A stretch of 64,000 nt of DNA from Zoogloea sp021286885 (GTDB lineage: Bacteria > Pseudomonadota > Gammaproteobacteria > Burkholderiales > Rhodocyclaceae), in the NCBI RefSeq assembly GCF_041915215.1, contig NZ_JAYSBV010000004.1. One strand, 5' to 3'. Below the pieces are notes generated by a model. That model was not told the origin of the DNA, made no database searches, and worked only from the letters and a program-made list of their open reading frames with translations. Both the position numbers and the translations under genes were made by a program. Shown here one piece after another: positions 23,326 to 31,260 of the stretch (the stretch's first letter is position 1; every line of letters starts with the position of its first letter).

Positions 23326-23679
23326 ATGACCCGGCTATCTGACATTTCCTCCGTTCACTGGCAGCCCGCCCTCAAGAGTCTCGACGTGGTCGAGGCCGAA
23401 GCGGACATCGACCAGGCCATCCGCGTGATCCTGGGCACGCCCAAGGGCAGTGACCCGCATCGCCCGGACTTCGGCTCCAACATCCACCTCTATCTGGACT
23501 ACCCGATCGACCAGGCCGTGCCGCACCTGGTGCGCGAGACGGTCGAGGCAATCCGCTTGTGGGAGCCTCGCTGCGAGCTGGTCAAGGTCACGCCCTCGAT
23601 CGAGGAGGCCCAGATCACCCTGCGCGTGCAGTGGAAGCTGGCAGATGGCGTTAAACGCGAGACGGAGGTGCGCCTGTGA
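23326..23679 (+). CDS. Baseplate wedge protein gpW-like (gp25 lysozyme-like family)
   Basis: The 117-residue protein fits the P2 gpW / T4 gp25 family: DIDQAIRVILGTPKGSDPHR, then PDFGSNIHLYLDYPID. These proteins form the core of contractile tail baseplates and nucleate sheath assembly. It starts at ATG 23326 and overlaps the gpJ start by 4 bp. Confidence 0.93.
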   Translation: MTRLSDISSVHWQPALKSLDVVEAEADIDQAIRVILGTPKGSDPHRPDFGSNIHLYLDYPIDQAVPHLVRETVEAIRLWEPRCELVKVTPSIEEAQITLRVQWKLADGVKRETEVRL

Positions 23680-24782
23680 GCCTGCCCGAGCCGAGTTTCA
23701 TCGACCGCGACCCGCAGGCCATCACGGCCGAGATCGTCGCGCAGTATGAGCAACTGACCGGCAAGACCCTTTACCCGGCGCAGGTCGAGCGCCTGCTGAT
23801 CGACGTGATCGCCTACCGCGAGACCCTGGTGCGCATCGGCATCCAGGAGGCGGCCAAGCAGAACCTAGTCGCCTACGCCCGCGCGCCGATGCTGGACTAC
23901 CTGGGCGAACTGGTGGGCGTCACCCGCCTGCCGGCGCAGCCGGCGAAGACCACCCTGCGCTTCACCTTCGCGGCGGCGCTGGCCACCAACCTGCTGATCC
24001 CGACCGGCACTCGCGTCGAGGGCGGCGACGGCACGGCCACCTTCGCCACCGACGCCGACGTGACCCTGCTGGCTGGCCAGCTGTCGATCGACGCGGCCGC
24101 AACCTGCGAGGAACCCGGCGCTGCCGGCAACGCCTGGCAGCCGGGGCAGATCAACAACCTGGTCGATGATCTGGGCGACGTCGAAGTGACGGCCGCCAAC
24201 ACCACGGTCACCTCCGGCGGCATCGTGGAGGAGGAAGACGACCGCCTGCGCGAGCGCATCAAGCTGGCGCCGGAAGCCTTCAGCACCGCAGGCAGCCGCC
24301 TGGCCTATGTGTTCCACGCCAAGAGCGCGCACCAGAGCATTGTCGACGTGGCGGTGCTGTCGCCCACGCCAGGCGTGGTCAAGCTCTACCCGCTGCTGAC
24401 CACCGGGCTGCCGGACGCGAACATGCTCTCGCTGGTCGAGGCCACCTGCTCGGCCGACCGCGTGCGGCCGCTGACCGACAACGTGCAGGCGCTGGCGCCG
24501 ACGCCGATCGACTACGCCATCGACGCTCAGCTGGTGCTCTACAAGAACACCGACGTCGCCAGCGTGCTGGCCCAAGCGCAAGCGGCGGCCGAAGCCTACA
24601 AGGCCGACCGTGCCGCTGGCCTTGGCCGCGACATCGTGCCGGTACAGGTCGAGGCCGCGCTCAAGGTCGCCGGGGTGTACGACATCGTGCGCGCCGCCCC
24701 AGCGAAGATCGTGCTGGCCGAGAACGAGTGGGCGCGCTGCACCGGCATCAACCTGGTCGTGACGGGGACGGTCGATGGCTGA
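23676..24782 (+). CDS. Baseplate protein gpJ-like
   Basis: A 368-residue baseplate J protein starts with GTG 23676 (GTGA overlap). Typical segments are YPAQVERLLIDVIAYRETLV, RAPMLDYLGELVGVTRLPAQ, the ATFATDADVTL region and VEEEDDRLRERIKLAPEAFS. It forms the baseplate wedge with gpI and gpW. It overlaps gpI by 8 bp. Confidence 0.95.
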   Translation: MSLPEPSFIDRDPQAITAEIVAQYEQLTGKTLYPAQVERLLIDVIAYRETLVRIGIQEAAKQNLVAYARAPMLDYLGELVGVTRLPAQPAKTTLRFTFAAALATNLLIPTGTRVEGGDGTATFATDADVTLLAGQLSIDAAATCEEPGAAGNAWQPGQINNLVDDLGDVEVTAANTTVTSGGIVEEEDDRLRERIKLAPEAFSTAGSRLAYVFHAKSAHQSIVDVAVLSPTPGVVKLYPLLTTGLPDANMLSLVEATCSADRVRPLTDNVQALAPTPIDYAIDAQLVLYKNTDVASVLAQAQAAAEAYKADRAAGLGRDIVPVQVEAALKVAGVYDIVRAAPAKIVLAENEWARCTGINLVVTGTVDG

Positions 24783-25413
24783 CGCGCTTCTGCTCCCGCC
24801 GCCGCTGGCCGGCGACGAACGCTTCCAGGCGCTGGGCCAGCTGGCCGCCCGGATCAGCGACATGGACCTGTCGCCGCTGCTGGTCTATCTGGTCGATACG
24901 GTCAATGCCTCGGCGCTGCCGAACCTGGCCGAGCAGTTGCACATCCTGGGCGAAGGCTGGCAGTTCGCCCGCGATGACGACGAACGCAGGCGCCTGCTGA
25001 AGCGCGCCATCGAGCTGCACCGCTACAAGGGAACCCGCTGGGCGATCCAGCAGGTGCTGGAGACGCTGGCCCTGTCCGGCCAGATCAGCGAGTGGTTCCA
25101 GTACGGCGGCCAGCCCTACTACTTCAAGATCAACGTCGACCTCTCCACGCGCGGTATCGACGAGGCCACCTTCGACGCCCTGGTCGCCCTGATCACCGAG
25201 TACAAGAACGTCCGCTCGCACCTGGAGCTGCTGACCCTTTCGCTGGCCAACGTCAGCCAGATGCCGGCGATCGCGGCCGCCACCCTGTGCGGCGAGCTGG
25301 CCACCGTCTATCCCTACGAGCTGACCGAACTCAACCAGGTGAGCCAGGTGCCGCGCTTCGGCATTGGCCACTGGAGCGTCGAGACCGTCTGGGTCTATCC
25401 GCAGACCGCTTAA
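24775..25413 (+). CDS. Tail protein gpI-like
   Basis: The 212-residue protein matches the P2 gpI family: LLPPPLAGDERFQALGQLAA, then FARDDDERRRLLKRAIELHR and YKGTRWAIQQVLETLALSGQ. The KGT-x2-[AS]-[IV] pattern is typical. It links baseplate wedges to the tail fibres. It overlaps gpJ by 8 bp. Confidence 0.93.
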   Translation: MADALLLPPPLAGDERFQALGQLAARISDMDLSPLLVYLVDTVNASALPNLAEQLHILGEGWQFARDDDERRRLLKRAIELHRYKGTRWAIQQVLETLALSGQISEWFQYGGQPYYFKINVDLSTRGIDEATFDALVALITEYKNVRSHLELLTLSLANVSQMPAIAAATLCGELATVYPYELTELNQVSQVPRFGIGHWSVETVWVYPQTA

Positions 25414-25428
25414 TCCGAAGGAGCCCCT

Positions 25429-27153
25429 ATGGCCAATGAGTTTTTCACGATCCTGACCGCCACCGGCCGCAACAAGCTGGCCAACGCCACGGCGACCGCC
25501 ACGCCGCTGACCCTGACCCAGATGGCAGTGGGCGACGGCGACAACGGCGCCTACTACAACCCGACCGAAGCGCAGAACACGCTGAAGCACGAGGTCTGGC
25601 GCGGCGCTATCAACCACCTGGCGGTTGATGCCAACAATCCCAACTGGATCGTCGCCGAGCTGGTGATCCCTGACGACGTCGGCGGCTTCTACATCCGCGA
25701 GGTCGGCCTGTTCGACAGTGCCGGTGCGATGATCGCCGTGGGCAAGTTCCCCGAGAGCTACAAGCCGACCCTGGCGGCCGGCTCCAACAAGCAGCTCTAC
25801 GTGCGGATGATCCTGGAGGTGGCCAACACCTCGGCGGTGACTCTGCTGGTCGATCCGAGTGTGGTCCTGGCCACCAGGCAATACTGCGACGACAAGGTCG
25901 CCGAGGAACTCAACAAGCGGGACAGCAAGCAATCGGTGCGCGTGGCCACTACGGCCGCGATCGCACTTGCCGGCCTGCAGACGATCGACGGCGTGGTGCT
26001 GGTGGCGGGTGACCGCGTGCTGGTGAAGGATCAGGCAGCAGGCGCGGAAAACGGCATCTACGTGGCGGCGGCGGGCGCATGGGCGCGGGCAACGGACGCC
26101 GACAGCGGAACCAAGCTCAACGCCGGGGCGCTGGTGCCGGTCGAGGCCGGGACGGTCAACGCGGACACCATTTGGATGCTCAAGACGGACGGCGCCATCA
26201 TCATCGGCGCCACGCCCATCGCCTTCCAGTGGGCCGGCGGCCTCAATGCCCCGACCCAGGCGGCCGGGGACAACAGCGCCAAGATCGCCAACACCGCCTT
26301 CGTCCAGGCAGCGATCGCCGGCCTGGTCGCCTCGTCGCCGGCAGCGCTGGACACCCTCAACGAGCTGGCCGCCGCCCTGGGCAACGATGCGAACTTCGCG
26401 GCGACCGTCACCAACGCCCTTGCACTCAAGGCGCCGCTGGCGAGCCCGGCTTTCACGGGTTCTCCTGCTGGACCGACCCCTACGCAGTTCGACAACAGCA
26501 CGAAGCTGGCGACGACAGCCTTTGCTTGGCAACAAGGTCTGCACTTCCAGAATGGTGCCGGGATCGCCTTGACGGCTAACACCACTCTCACTGCATCTCA
26601 GGCAGGACATTGGTTCGAGTCACAAGCGTCAAACCTGACGATCACCTTGCCCCCTCTCGCGTCGTTCCCTTCCGGAATGGCCACCTACACATTCCGCGCG
26701 CCTTTAGCGCTCACCCTCAAAGCCAACGGCAGTGAGCCTATTCAGAGTGCTTCAGGCGTAGCAGCGAACACCCTGTCCGTTGCAAGCGGCGAATGCGTGA
26801 CCGTAGTCGGCAACGGGTCCGGGGGGCAGTGGTATGTGATTCTTGGCGGCTTCGGCTCGGCAAGTTTCTCGAAGTCGTTCGGCACGTCCGGCTATCAGAA
26901 GTTACCTTCCGGGCTAATCATCCAGTGGGGTTCGGGTTCGACGGCGGCAGACGGCTCGATTGCAGTGACCTTCCCAATCGCATTCCCGACAGCCTGCGTC
27001 GGAATCCATGGAACGCACGCTGGCAGCGGTATGGCGGCAATGAGCGAGGTGTTTGGTACCCGCTCCACGACGGGCGTAACTACTAAGACATTCAACGATT
27101 CAGGCCAGGTGTCTTCCGGATGGTCTGTTTTCTGGCTCGCAATTGGATACTGA
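25429..27153 (+). CDS. Tail fibre protein (gpH-like, DUF3751 N-terminus)
   Basis: The 574-residue protein begins with the tail-collar fibre domain (ATPLTLTQMAVGDGDNGAYY, ... FYIREVGLFDSAGAMIAVG, residues 1-165). A repeat region with GVVLVAGDRVLVKDQAAGAE and APTQAAGDNSAKIANTAFVQ segments follows. The end is a gp53-like receptor-binding tip (WGSGSTAADGSIAVTFPIAF; FWLAIGY). The DNA of the last third (from about 26,470) looks poorer in G+C than the rest, which suggests exchange of the tip. It determines host range. Confidence 0.92.
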   Translation: MANEFFTILTATGRNKLANATATATPLTLTQMAVGDGDNGAYYNPTEAQNTLKHEVWRGAINHLAVDANNPNWIVAELVIPDDVGGFYIREVGLFDSAGAMIAVGKFPESYKPTLAAGSNKQLYVRMILEVANTSAVTLLVDPSVVLATRQYCDDKVAEELNKRDSKQSVRVATTAAIALAGLQTIDGVVLVAGDRVLVKDQAAGAENGIYVAAAGAWARATDADSGTKLNAGALVPVEAGTVNADTIWMLKTDGAIIIGATPIAFQWAGGLNAPTQAAGDNSAKIANTAFVQAAIAGLVASSPAALDTLNELAAALGNDANFAATVTNALALKAPLASPAFTGSPAGPTPTQFDNSTKLATTAFAWQQGLHFQNGAGIALTANTTLTASQAGHWFESQASNLTITLPPLASFPSGMATYTFRAPLALTLKANGSEPIQSASGVAANTLSVASGECVTVVGNGSGGQWYVILGGFGSASFSKSFGTSGYQKLPSGLIIQWGSGSTAADGSIAVTFPIAFPTACVGIHGTHAGSGMAAMSEVFGTRSTTGVTTKTFNDSGQVSSGWSVFWLAIGY

Positions 27154-27162
27154 GAGGCCCCC

Positions 27163-27741
27163 ATGAAATTCAGCAAATCGACCGGATGTTTCTACCCTGA
27201 TGACATCGAATACACCGCCATACCGAGTGACTTGATCGATATCCCGCAAGAGGATTTCGACGCAGCGATGGCGCGCTCGCCCGGCGACGCGCTTGATGTC
27301 GTCAACGGGCGAGTCGTCGTAGTGCCAAAACCAGCGCCGACTGCCGCAGCAGTCAAAGCAGGCAAGTGGGAGGCCATCAAGGCCGAGCGCGATCGACGCA
27401 AGGGCGGGGGATTCAAGGTTGGCACGCTGTGGTTCCACAGCGATGCCGATAGCCGCATCCAGCACCTTGGCCTGAAAGACAAAGCCCGCGACCTGATCGC
27501 CGCTGGTGGAGCAATGACCGATAACCTCTCCATCCTCGGCCAGCCGGTGAAGTGGAAAACGATGGACGGCTCCTTCGCCACGATCACGGCCCAACTTGCT
27601 TTCGACATCGTGGCCGCTGCAGGCGATCTCGATGCGCGACTGTTCGCGGTGGCGGAGACCCATCGGGCTGCGATGGAAGCTGCAGCCGACCCGGCTACCT
27701 ATGACTTTTCGGTCGGCTGGCCTGAAACCTTCGGAGGCTAA
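27163..27741 (+). CDS. Tail fibre assembly-like protein (DUF4376)
   Basis: The 192-residue protein starts MKFSKSTGCFYPDDIEYTAI and IPSDLIDIPQEDFDAAMA, as in fibre assembly proteins. Its C-terminal 110 residues (WEAIKAERDRRKGGGFKVGT, LWFHSDADSRIQHLGLKDKA, then VKWKTMDGSFATITAQLAF) match DUF4376. It is placed directly behind the fibre gene and would help fold or attach the fibre. Confidence 0.88.
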   Translation: MKFSKSTGCFYPDDIEYTAIPSDLIDIPQEDFDAAMARSPGDALDVVNGRVVVVPKPAPTAAAVKAGKWEAIKAERDRRKGGGFKVGTLWFHSDADSRIQHLGLKDKARDLIAAGGAMTDNLSILGQPVKWKTMDGSFATITAQLAFDIVAAAGDLDARLFAVAETHRAAMEAAADPATYDFSVGWPETFGG

Positions 27742-27745
27742 GACT

Positions 27746-28219
27746 ATGTCGACCGTTCAGCTGCTCTTCACCCGGCGCCGGCATCCCGGCAGTGCCTTGA
27801 TCCGCCTCACGGCCTGGTCAGCCTGGTCGCATGTCGACCTGATCGACGGCCAGTCAGTGCTCGGCGCGGTGGCCTTCCACGGCGTCGAGCGCGAGTTGCT
27901 GGCAACCCGCCTAGCCAATGCCAGCCGGGCGGCCGTCATGACGATTCCCTGCGCCGACGCCCAAGCCGTGATCGCGGCCGCCGAGTCGCAGATCGGCAAG
28001 CCCTACGACTGGCTGGGTGTGCTCGGAATCGGTCTGCATCGGGATTGGCAGGAGCCGGATCGGTGGTTCTGTAGCGAGATGGCGGCCTGGGCGTTCCAGC
28101 AGGCTGGGCGGCCGTTGTTCCGGCCGGATGCGCTGTACCGGATCACGCCGCAGCATCTTTGGATCCTGCCCTACGAGGCGCGCTTTATCGAGACGCCGGA
28201 CGCTTTGCAACCGGCTTGA
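27746..28219 (+). CDS. Papain-like (NlpC/P60-YiiX type) hydrolase, phage-encoded
   Basis: The chosen start is ATG 27746 (MSTVQLLFTRRRHPGSALIR); upstream in-frame ATGs lie inside the fibre-assembly gene. The 157-residue protein has WSHVDLI (candidate catalytic His) early and RWFCSEMAAWAFQQAG (candidate catalytic Cys) late, the order of permuted papain-like amidases of the YiiX/YaeF type. It may cut a peptide or lipid amide during entry or alter the lysogen's envelope. It is common in Mu/P2-like phages; the substrate is unknown. Confidence 0.72.
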   Translation: MSTVQLLFTRRRHPGSALIRLTAWSAWSHVDLIDGQSVLGAVAFHGVERELLATRLANASRAAVMTIPCADAQAVIAAAESQIGKPYDWLGVLGIGLHRDWQEPDRWFCSEMAAWAFQQAGRPLFRPDALYRITPQHLWILPYEARFIETPDALQPA

Positions 28220-28370
28220 AGAAGAGGGCGGCGGCCGTGGTGCGGGAACACCTCGGCCGTCACCGTAACCCACAGACAGAACCTGTGAGCCTTGGCCAAG
28301 GCCCCCTTACCGTGCACACGGCGGGTCTAAGCCTAACACAATTGCAACTAACAAAAAGGGCTTACACAGA
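28220..28370 (+). promoter_or_regulatory. Gap before the methylase gene
   Basis: About 150 bases separate the hydrolase gene from the methylase gene. The last 50 bases are AT-rich and include TTGCAA at 28342-28347, a possible -35 element, so the methylase may have its own promoter. No convincing -10 element or copy of the late motif was found. Confidence 0.3.
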
Positions 28371-29147
28371 ATGGAAATACAATCCGCTTCCCCCATCGTT
28401 CCTTGGATCGGGGGCAAACGCCGCCTGGCGAAACACATTCTCCCGCTCTTCCCTGAGCACACCTGCTACGTCGAGCCGTTCTGCGGCGCGGCCGCGCTCT
28501 ACTTCCTGAAGGCGCCGACTAAGGTCGAGGTACTCAATGATGTGAATGGGGAGCTGGTCAATCTGTACAGGGTGGTCCGCCACCACCTGGAGGAGTTCGT
28601 CCGGCAATTCAAATGGGCGCTGACCTCGCGGCAAATCTTCAAGTGGCTGCAGATCACACCCGAGGAGACGCTGACGGACATCCAGCGGGCCGCCCGCTTC
28701 TTCTACCTCCAGAAGATGGCCTTCGGTGGCAAGGTCGAAGGCCAGACGTTCGGCACCTCAACCACCTCGGGGCCGAAGCTCAACCTGCTGCGCCTGGAGG
28801 AAGACCTATCGGCCGCCCACCTTCGCCTGAGCCGGACCTATATCGAGAACCTGGACTGGGCCGACTGCATCCGCAAGTACGACCGCGAGCACACCCTGAT
28901 CTACTGCGACCCGCCGTATTGGGGAACCGAAGGCTATGGCGTCGATTTCGGCCTGCATCAGTACCAGCGCATGGGCGACCTGGCCAAGACCGTCCAGGGC
29001 CGGATGATCATCTCTGTGAACGATATCCCGGAGATGCACCAGGCGTTCGCCGGGCTGAACATCGAGCGGGTGGACATCAACTACACCGTGGGCGGTGCCG
29101 GCCGGTCGAAGGCCAAGTCGGGTGAGCTGATCATTCGGAACTGGTAG
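28371..29147 (+). CDS. D12-class N6-adenine DNA methyltransferase (Dam-like)
   Basis: The 258-residue protein has the D12 (alpha-type) motifs in order: PWIGGKRRL (residues 11-19, SAM binding), YVEPFCGAAALYF (33-45) and catalytic DPPYWG (180-185). It would methylate adenine in a short target such as GATC, though specificity cannot be read from sequence. It is the last phage gene, a place taken by the DNA modification gene mom in Mu. Methylation could protect phage DNA from restriction. A terminator follows directly. Confidence 0.93.
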   Translation: MEIQSASPIVPWIGGKRRLAKHILPLFPEHTCYVEPFCGAAALYFLKAPTKVEVLNDVNGELVNLYRVVRHHLEEFVRQFKWALTSRQIFKWLQITPEETLTDIQRAARFFYLQKMAFGGKVEGQTFGTSTTSGPKLNLLRLEEDLSAAHLRLSRTYIENLDWADCIRKYDREHTLIYCDPPYWGTEGYGVDFGLHQYQRMGDLAKTVQGRMIISVNDIPEMHQAFAGLNIERVDINYTVGGAGRSKAKSGELIIRNW

Positions 29148-29155
29148 ACGTGACA

Positions 29156-29180
29156 AAGGGGCCTCTCGGCCCCTTCTCTC
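29156..29180 (+). terminator. Rho-independent terminator after the methylase gene
   Basis: AAGGGGCC-tctc-GGCCCCTT forms an 8-bp stem followed by CTCTCT. It lies nine bases after the methylase stop and closes the rightmost phage transcript. Confidence 0.85.
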
Positions 29181-29199
29181 TGCAATTCGCTTTCAATGC

Positions 29200-29234
29200 G
29201 TGCAACAATTACTCAGTGCAACTTATCTCGCAAC
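29200..29234. repeat. Repeats at the prophage right end (candidate transposase sites)
   Basis: GTGCAAC occurs at 29200-29206 and 29216-29222, with a related CGCAAC at 29229-29234, all within 65 bp of the presumed phage terminus. Mu-like phages carry several transposase-binding repeats at each end. The repeats are visible; binding is inferred. Confidence 0.45.
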
Positions 29235-29257
29235 CCGAGCCGCTTTTATCGCGGCGC

Positions 29258-29263
29258 GCTTCA
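29258..29263. other. Predicted right attachment junction (phage/host)
   Basis: The plus strand reads GCTTCA (phage) then GACGC (host motD). Host reading frame is recognisable to the codon GTC at 29264-29266, and the next triplet on the minus strand is TGA, supplied by the phage terminus. A short target duplication of host bases (perhaps GACGC) is expected at the other prophage end. Confidence 0.65.
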
Positions 29264-29665
29264 GACGCTGATTCCGAAGGCTCCTTCGGTCACCCGCACC
29301 TGCCCCCCTTCCACCAAAGGTGCCAGCACCCGGCGGATGTCCTCGGCCATGGTGCGCACCTGGGTATTGCGCTGCTTGTGGGCCTCATCGTGCTGCAACA
29401 GGGGCGCTGGCGGCTTGACCACCGAGGGGCGGGACGGCTCGGGAGTCGTGGCGATGATCTTCTGCCCCGGCGACTGGATGCCGATCACGCTGCCAAAGGC
29501 CTGCATGACGGATTCGGACATGACCCGGTATTTGCCCTCGTTGATGGACGAGAGGGAATACATGACCACAAAGAAGGCAAACAGCAGGGTGATGAAATCG
29601 GCGTAGGAGACGAGCCATCGTTCGTGGTTTTCGTGCTCGTCTTCCTGCTTGCGGCGGCGTGCCAT
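29261..29665 (-). pseudogene. motD: motD 5' fragment, interrupted by the prophage
   Basis: The frame encodes the first 134 residues of a MotB-type stator subunit (MARRRKQEDEHENHERWLVS, YADFITLLFAFFVVMYSLSS). The transmembrane helix holds the proton-carrying Asp at residue 23. The protein stops after VRVTEGAFGISV, just where the OmpA-like peptidoglycan-binding domain should begin, because the prophage inserts there. Intact MotD/MotB proteins are about 250-350 residues. The missing 3' part should lie left of the prophage. The fragment alone could not anchor a stator. Confidence 0.9.
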
Positions 29666-29673
29666 GGCGACCC

Positions 29674-30426
29674 TCAGCGGCCGTAGGCCTGGAGCCGGCT
29701 TTCGATGATGCGCGGGTTGTCGCCGTTGGCGATACCCAGCATCCCGTCCAGCATCATTTCGCGCATTCGCACCTGACGTGCCACCAGTGCCAGGAGCTTT
29801 TTGGAAACCGGCAGAAACACCAGGTTGGCTGCCCCCACCCCGTAGATGGTGGCCACAAAGGCTACCGCAATGCCGGCCCCCAACTTGGAAGGGTCGGAGA
29901 GGTTTTCCATCACATGAATCAGGCCCATCACCGCCCCCAGAATGCCGATGGTGGGGGCATAACCGCCAGCCGCCTCCCAGATCTTGGCGCCCAGCTTGAG
30001 CTCATGCTCCCGCTGATCGATCTCGACCTCCATGATTTCCCGCAGGCGCTCGGGCTCAATGCCATCCACCAGCAGCTGGAGCCCCTTCAGGATAAAGGGA
30101 TCATTCTGGTTCATCAGCTGCGCTTCCAGCGCCAACAATCCTTCGCGCCGGGCCACATGGGCCCACTGGACAATCTGGGCAATCAGGAGATCCGCATCAA
30201 AGGCCGGCGGCAGGAAAACCCAACGCCCCATGCGCATGCCCTCCCGAAACACGCTCAGGGAGCTTTGCAGCATCACGGCCCCCAGGGTGCCGCCTATCAC
30301 GATCAAAAACGCGGTGGGCTGCAGCAGGGAACCCAGGTGCCCGCCTTCCAGCACCTGCCCCAACAGGATGGCCGCCAACGCCAGCCCGAGGCCCAGCAGA
30401 CTGATCCTATCCACGGCTTGCTCCAT
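29674..30426 (-). CDS. motC: Flagellar stator protein MotC (MotA/ExbB family)
   Basis: The 250-residue protein shows four membrane segments (RISLLGLGLALAAILLGQVL; TAFLIVIGGTLGAVMLQ; YAPTIGILGAVMGLIHVMEN; AFVATIYGVGAANLVFLPVS) with the large cytoplasmic loop between the second and third, as in MotA. It lies 8 bp upstream of motD in the same direction. Together they would form the second stator set known from Pseudomonas and many betaproteobacteria. Its partner is broken here. A separate motAB pair is at 57643-59584. Confidence 0.93.
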   Translation of the reverse strand: MEQAVDRISLLGLGLALAAILLGQVLEGGHLGSLLQPTAFLIVIGGTLGAVMLQSSLSVFREGMRMGRWVFLPPAFDADLLIAQIVQWAHVARREGLLALEAQLMNQNDPFILKGLQLLVDGIEPERLREIMEVEIDQREHELKLGAKIWEAAGGYAPTIGILGAVMGLIHVMENLSDPSKLGAGIAVAFVATIYGVGAANLVFLPVSKKLLALVARQVRMREMMLDGMLGIANGDNPRIIESRLQAYGR

Positions 30427-30451
30427 TCATGAGTGATCCACTCCCCGCGTT

Positions 30452-31219
30452 TCAGGTGGTGGCCTGCTGCACCCGGCGACGACCCCGCCCACTGGCTTTC
30501 ACGGTCTGCACGGCGCCGGAGATGCGGGAGCGCAGCCGGGCAATGGCCTGGCTGTGGAGCTGGCACACCCGGGATTCGGACACACCCAGCACTTCGCCGA
30601 TTTCGCGCAGGTTCATGTCCTGCTCGTAATACAGGCCCATCACGGTCTTTTCCCGGTCGGGGAGATCGTCGATGGCCTTGACCAGCACCTCGCGCATATT
30701 GCTATCGAGCAGCAGGTGGAGCGGATCATTCCCCTCCACCGTGATGTGGCGCTCCAAGTAATCGTCTTCGCCCTCGCCCGTGAAGTCTTCGAAATACACC
30801 AGCTGGTAACCCCGGGCCTCCTGGAGCATGTGCTGGTAATCCCCCAGGGGCATGCCCAGGGATTCGGCGAGTTCCTTCTCGGTGGGCGGACGGCCCTTTT
30901 GTTGCTCAAGCTAATGAACGGCGGCTTCGATGCGGCGCATGTCGCGACGCAGGCTGCGCGGCAGCCAGTCATTTTCCCGCAGGCCATCCAGCATGGCGCC
31001 CCGGATGCGCTGCACCGCATAGGTCTCGAACTGGGCGCCAAGGCCTTCTTCATAGCGGTTGATCGCATCCAGCAAACCGAGCATGCCGTTCTGGATGATG
31101 TCTTCCACCTGCACGCTGGCCGGCAACTTGGCCATCAGGTGATAGGCGATACGCTTGACCAGGGCAGCGTATTGGGCCACAAGCTGATCTTTGTCGAGGG
31201 TGCCGGAAGCTGTATACAT
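30452..31219 (-). pseudogene. fliA: fliA (sigma-28) with in-frame amber codon
   Basis: Two frames in the same phase, 31219-30911 (102 residues) and 30910-30452 (152 residues), together match a complete sigma-28. The first has region 1-2 (KDQLVAQYAALVKRIAYHLM; VEDIIQNGMLGLLDAINRYE; AVQRIRGAMLDGLRENDW). The second continues with LEQQKGRPPTEKELAESLGM and region 4 (MNLREIGEVLGVSESRVCQL). They are separated only by TAG at 30911-30913 (codon 103), where homologues have GAG or another sense codon. No good restart site follows. The product would lack regions 3 and 4 unless the stop is suppressed or is a sequencing error. Confidence 0.88.
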
Positions 31220-31260
31220 GGTGATCCGCTCTTTCTATCTGGTCTGTAGGGCGCCGGTGC

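Larger units (their letters stand above)
1..29263. mobile_element. BcepMu-type Mu-like prophage, right part (left end outside window)
   Basis: Gene order matches transposable phages with a Mu-type head and a P2-type contractile tail: gp16-type regulator, repressor, lysis, TraR, DUF3486, TerL, DUF935 portal, gp30, gpG, protease/scaffold, capsid, DUF1320, gp37, sheath, tube, E/E', tape measure, U, X, D, V, W, J, I and fibre. Transposase genes would lie to the left, outside the window. The right end is placed at 29263, where host motD coding sequence stops abruptly. On the minus strand the phage would then begin TGAAGCGCGCC, agreeing with the TG...CA termini of Mu-like elements. The exact base is inferred. 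Confidence 0.93.

Noticed and set aside
28371..29147. Restriction-modification system
   Set aside because: No restriction endonuclease gene lies next to the methylase; a solitary phage methylase fits better.
29674..30426. ExbB/TolQ transport protein instead of a stator
   Set aside because: Four membrane helices with a large loop after the second, and the flagellar operon context, fit MotA-type proteins.
30911..30913. Programmed recoding (e.g. pyrrolysine-like readthrough) of the fliA amber codon
   Set aside because: No stem-loop or tRNA/synthetase evidence in the window. A point mutation or sequencing error is simpler.
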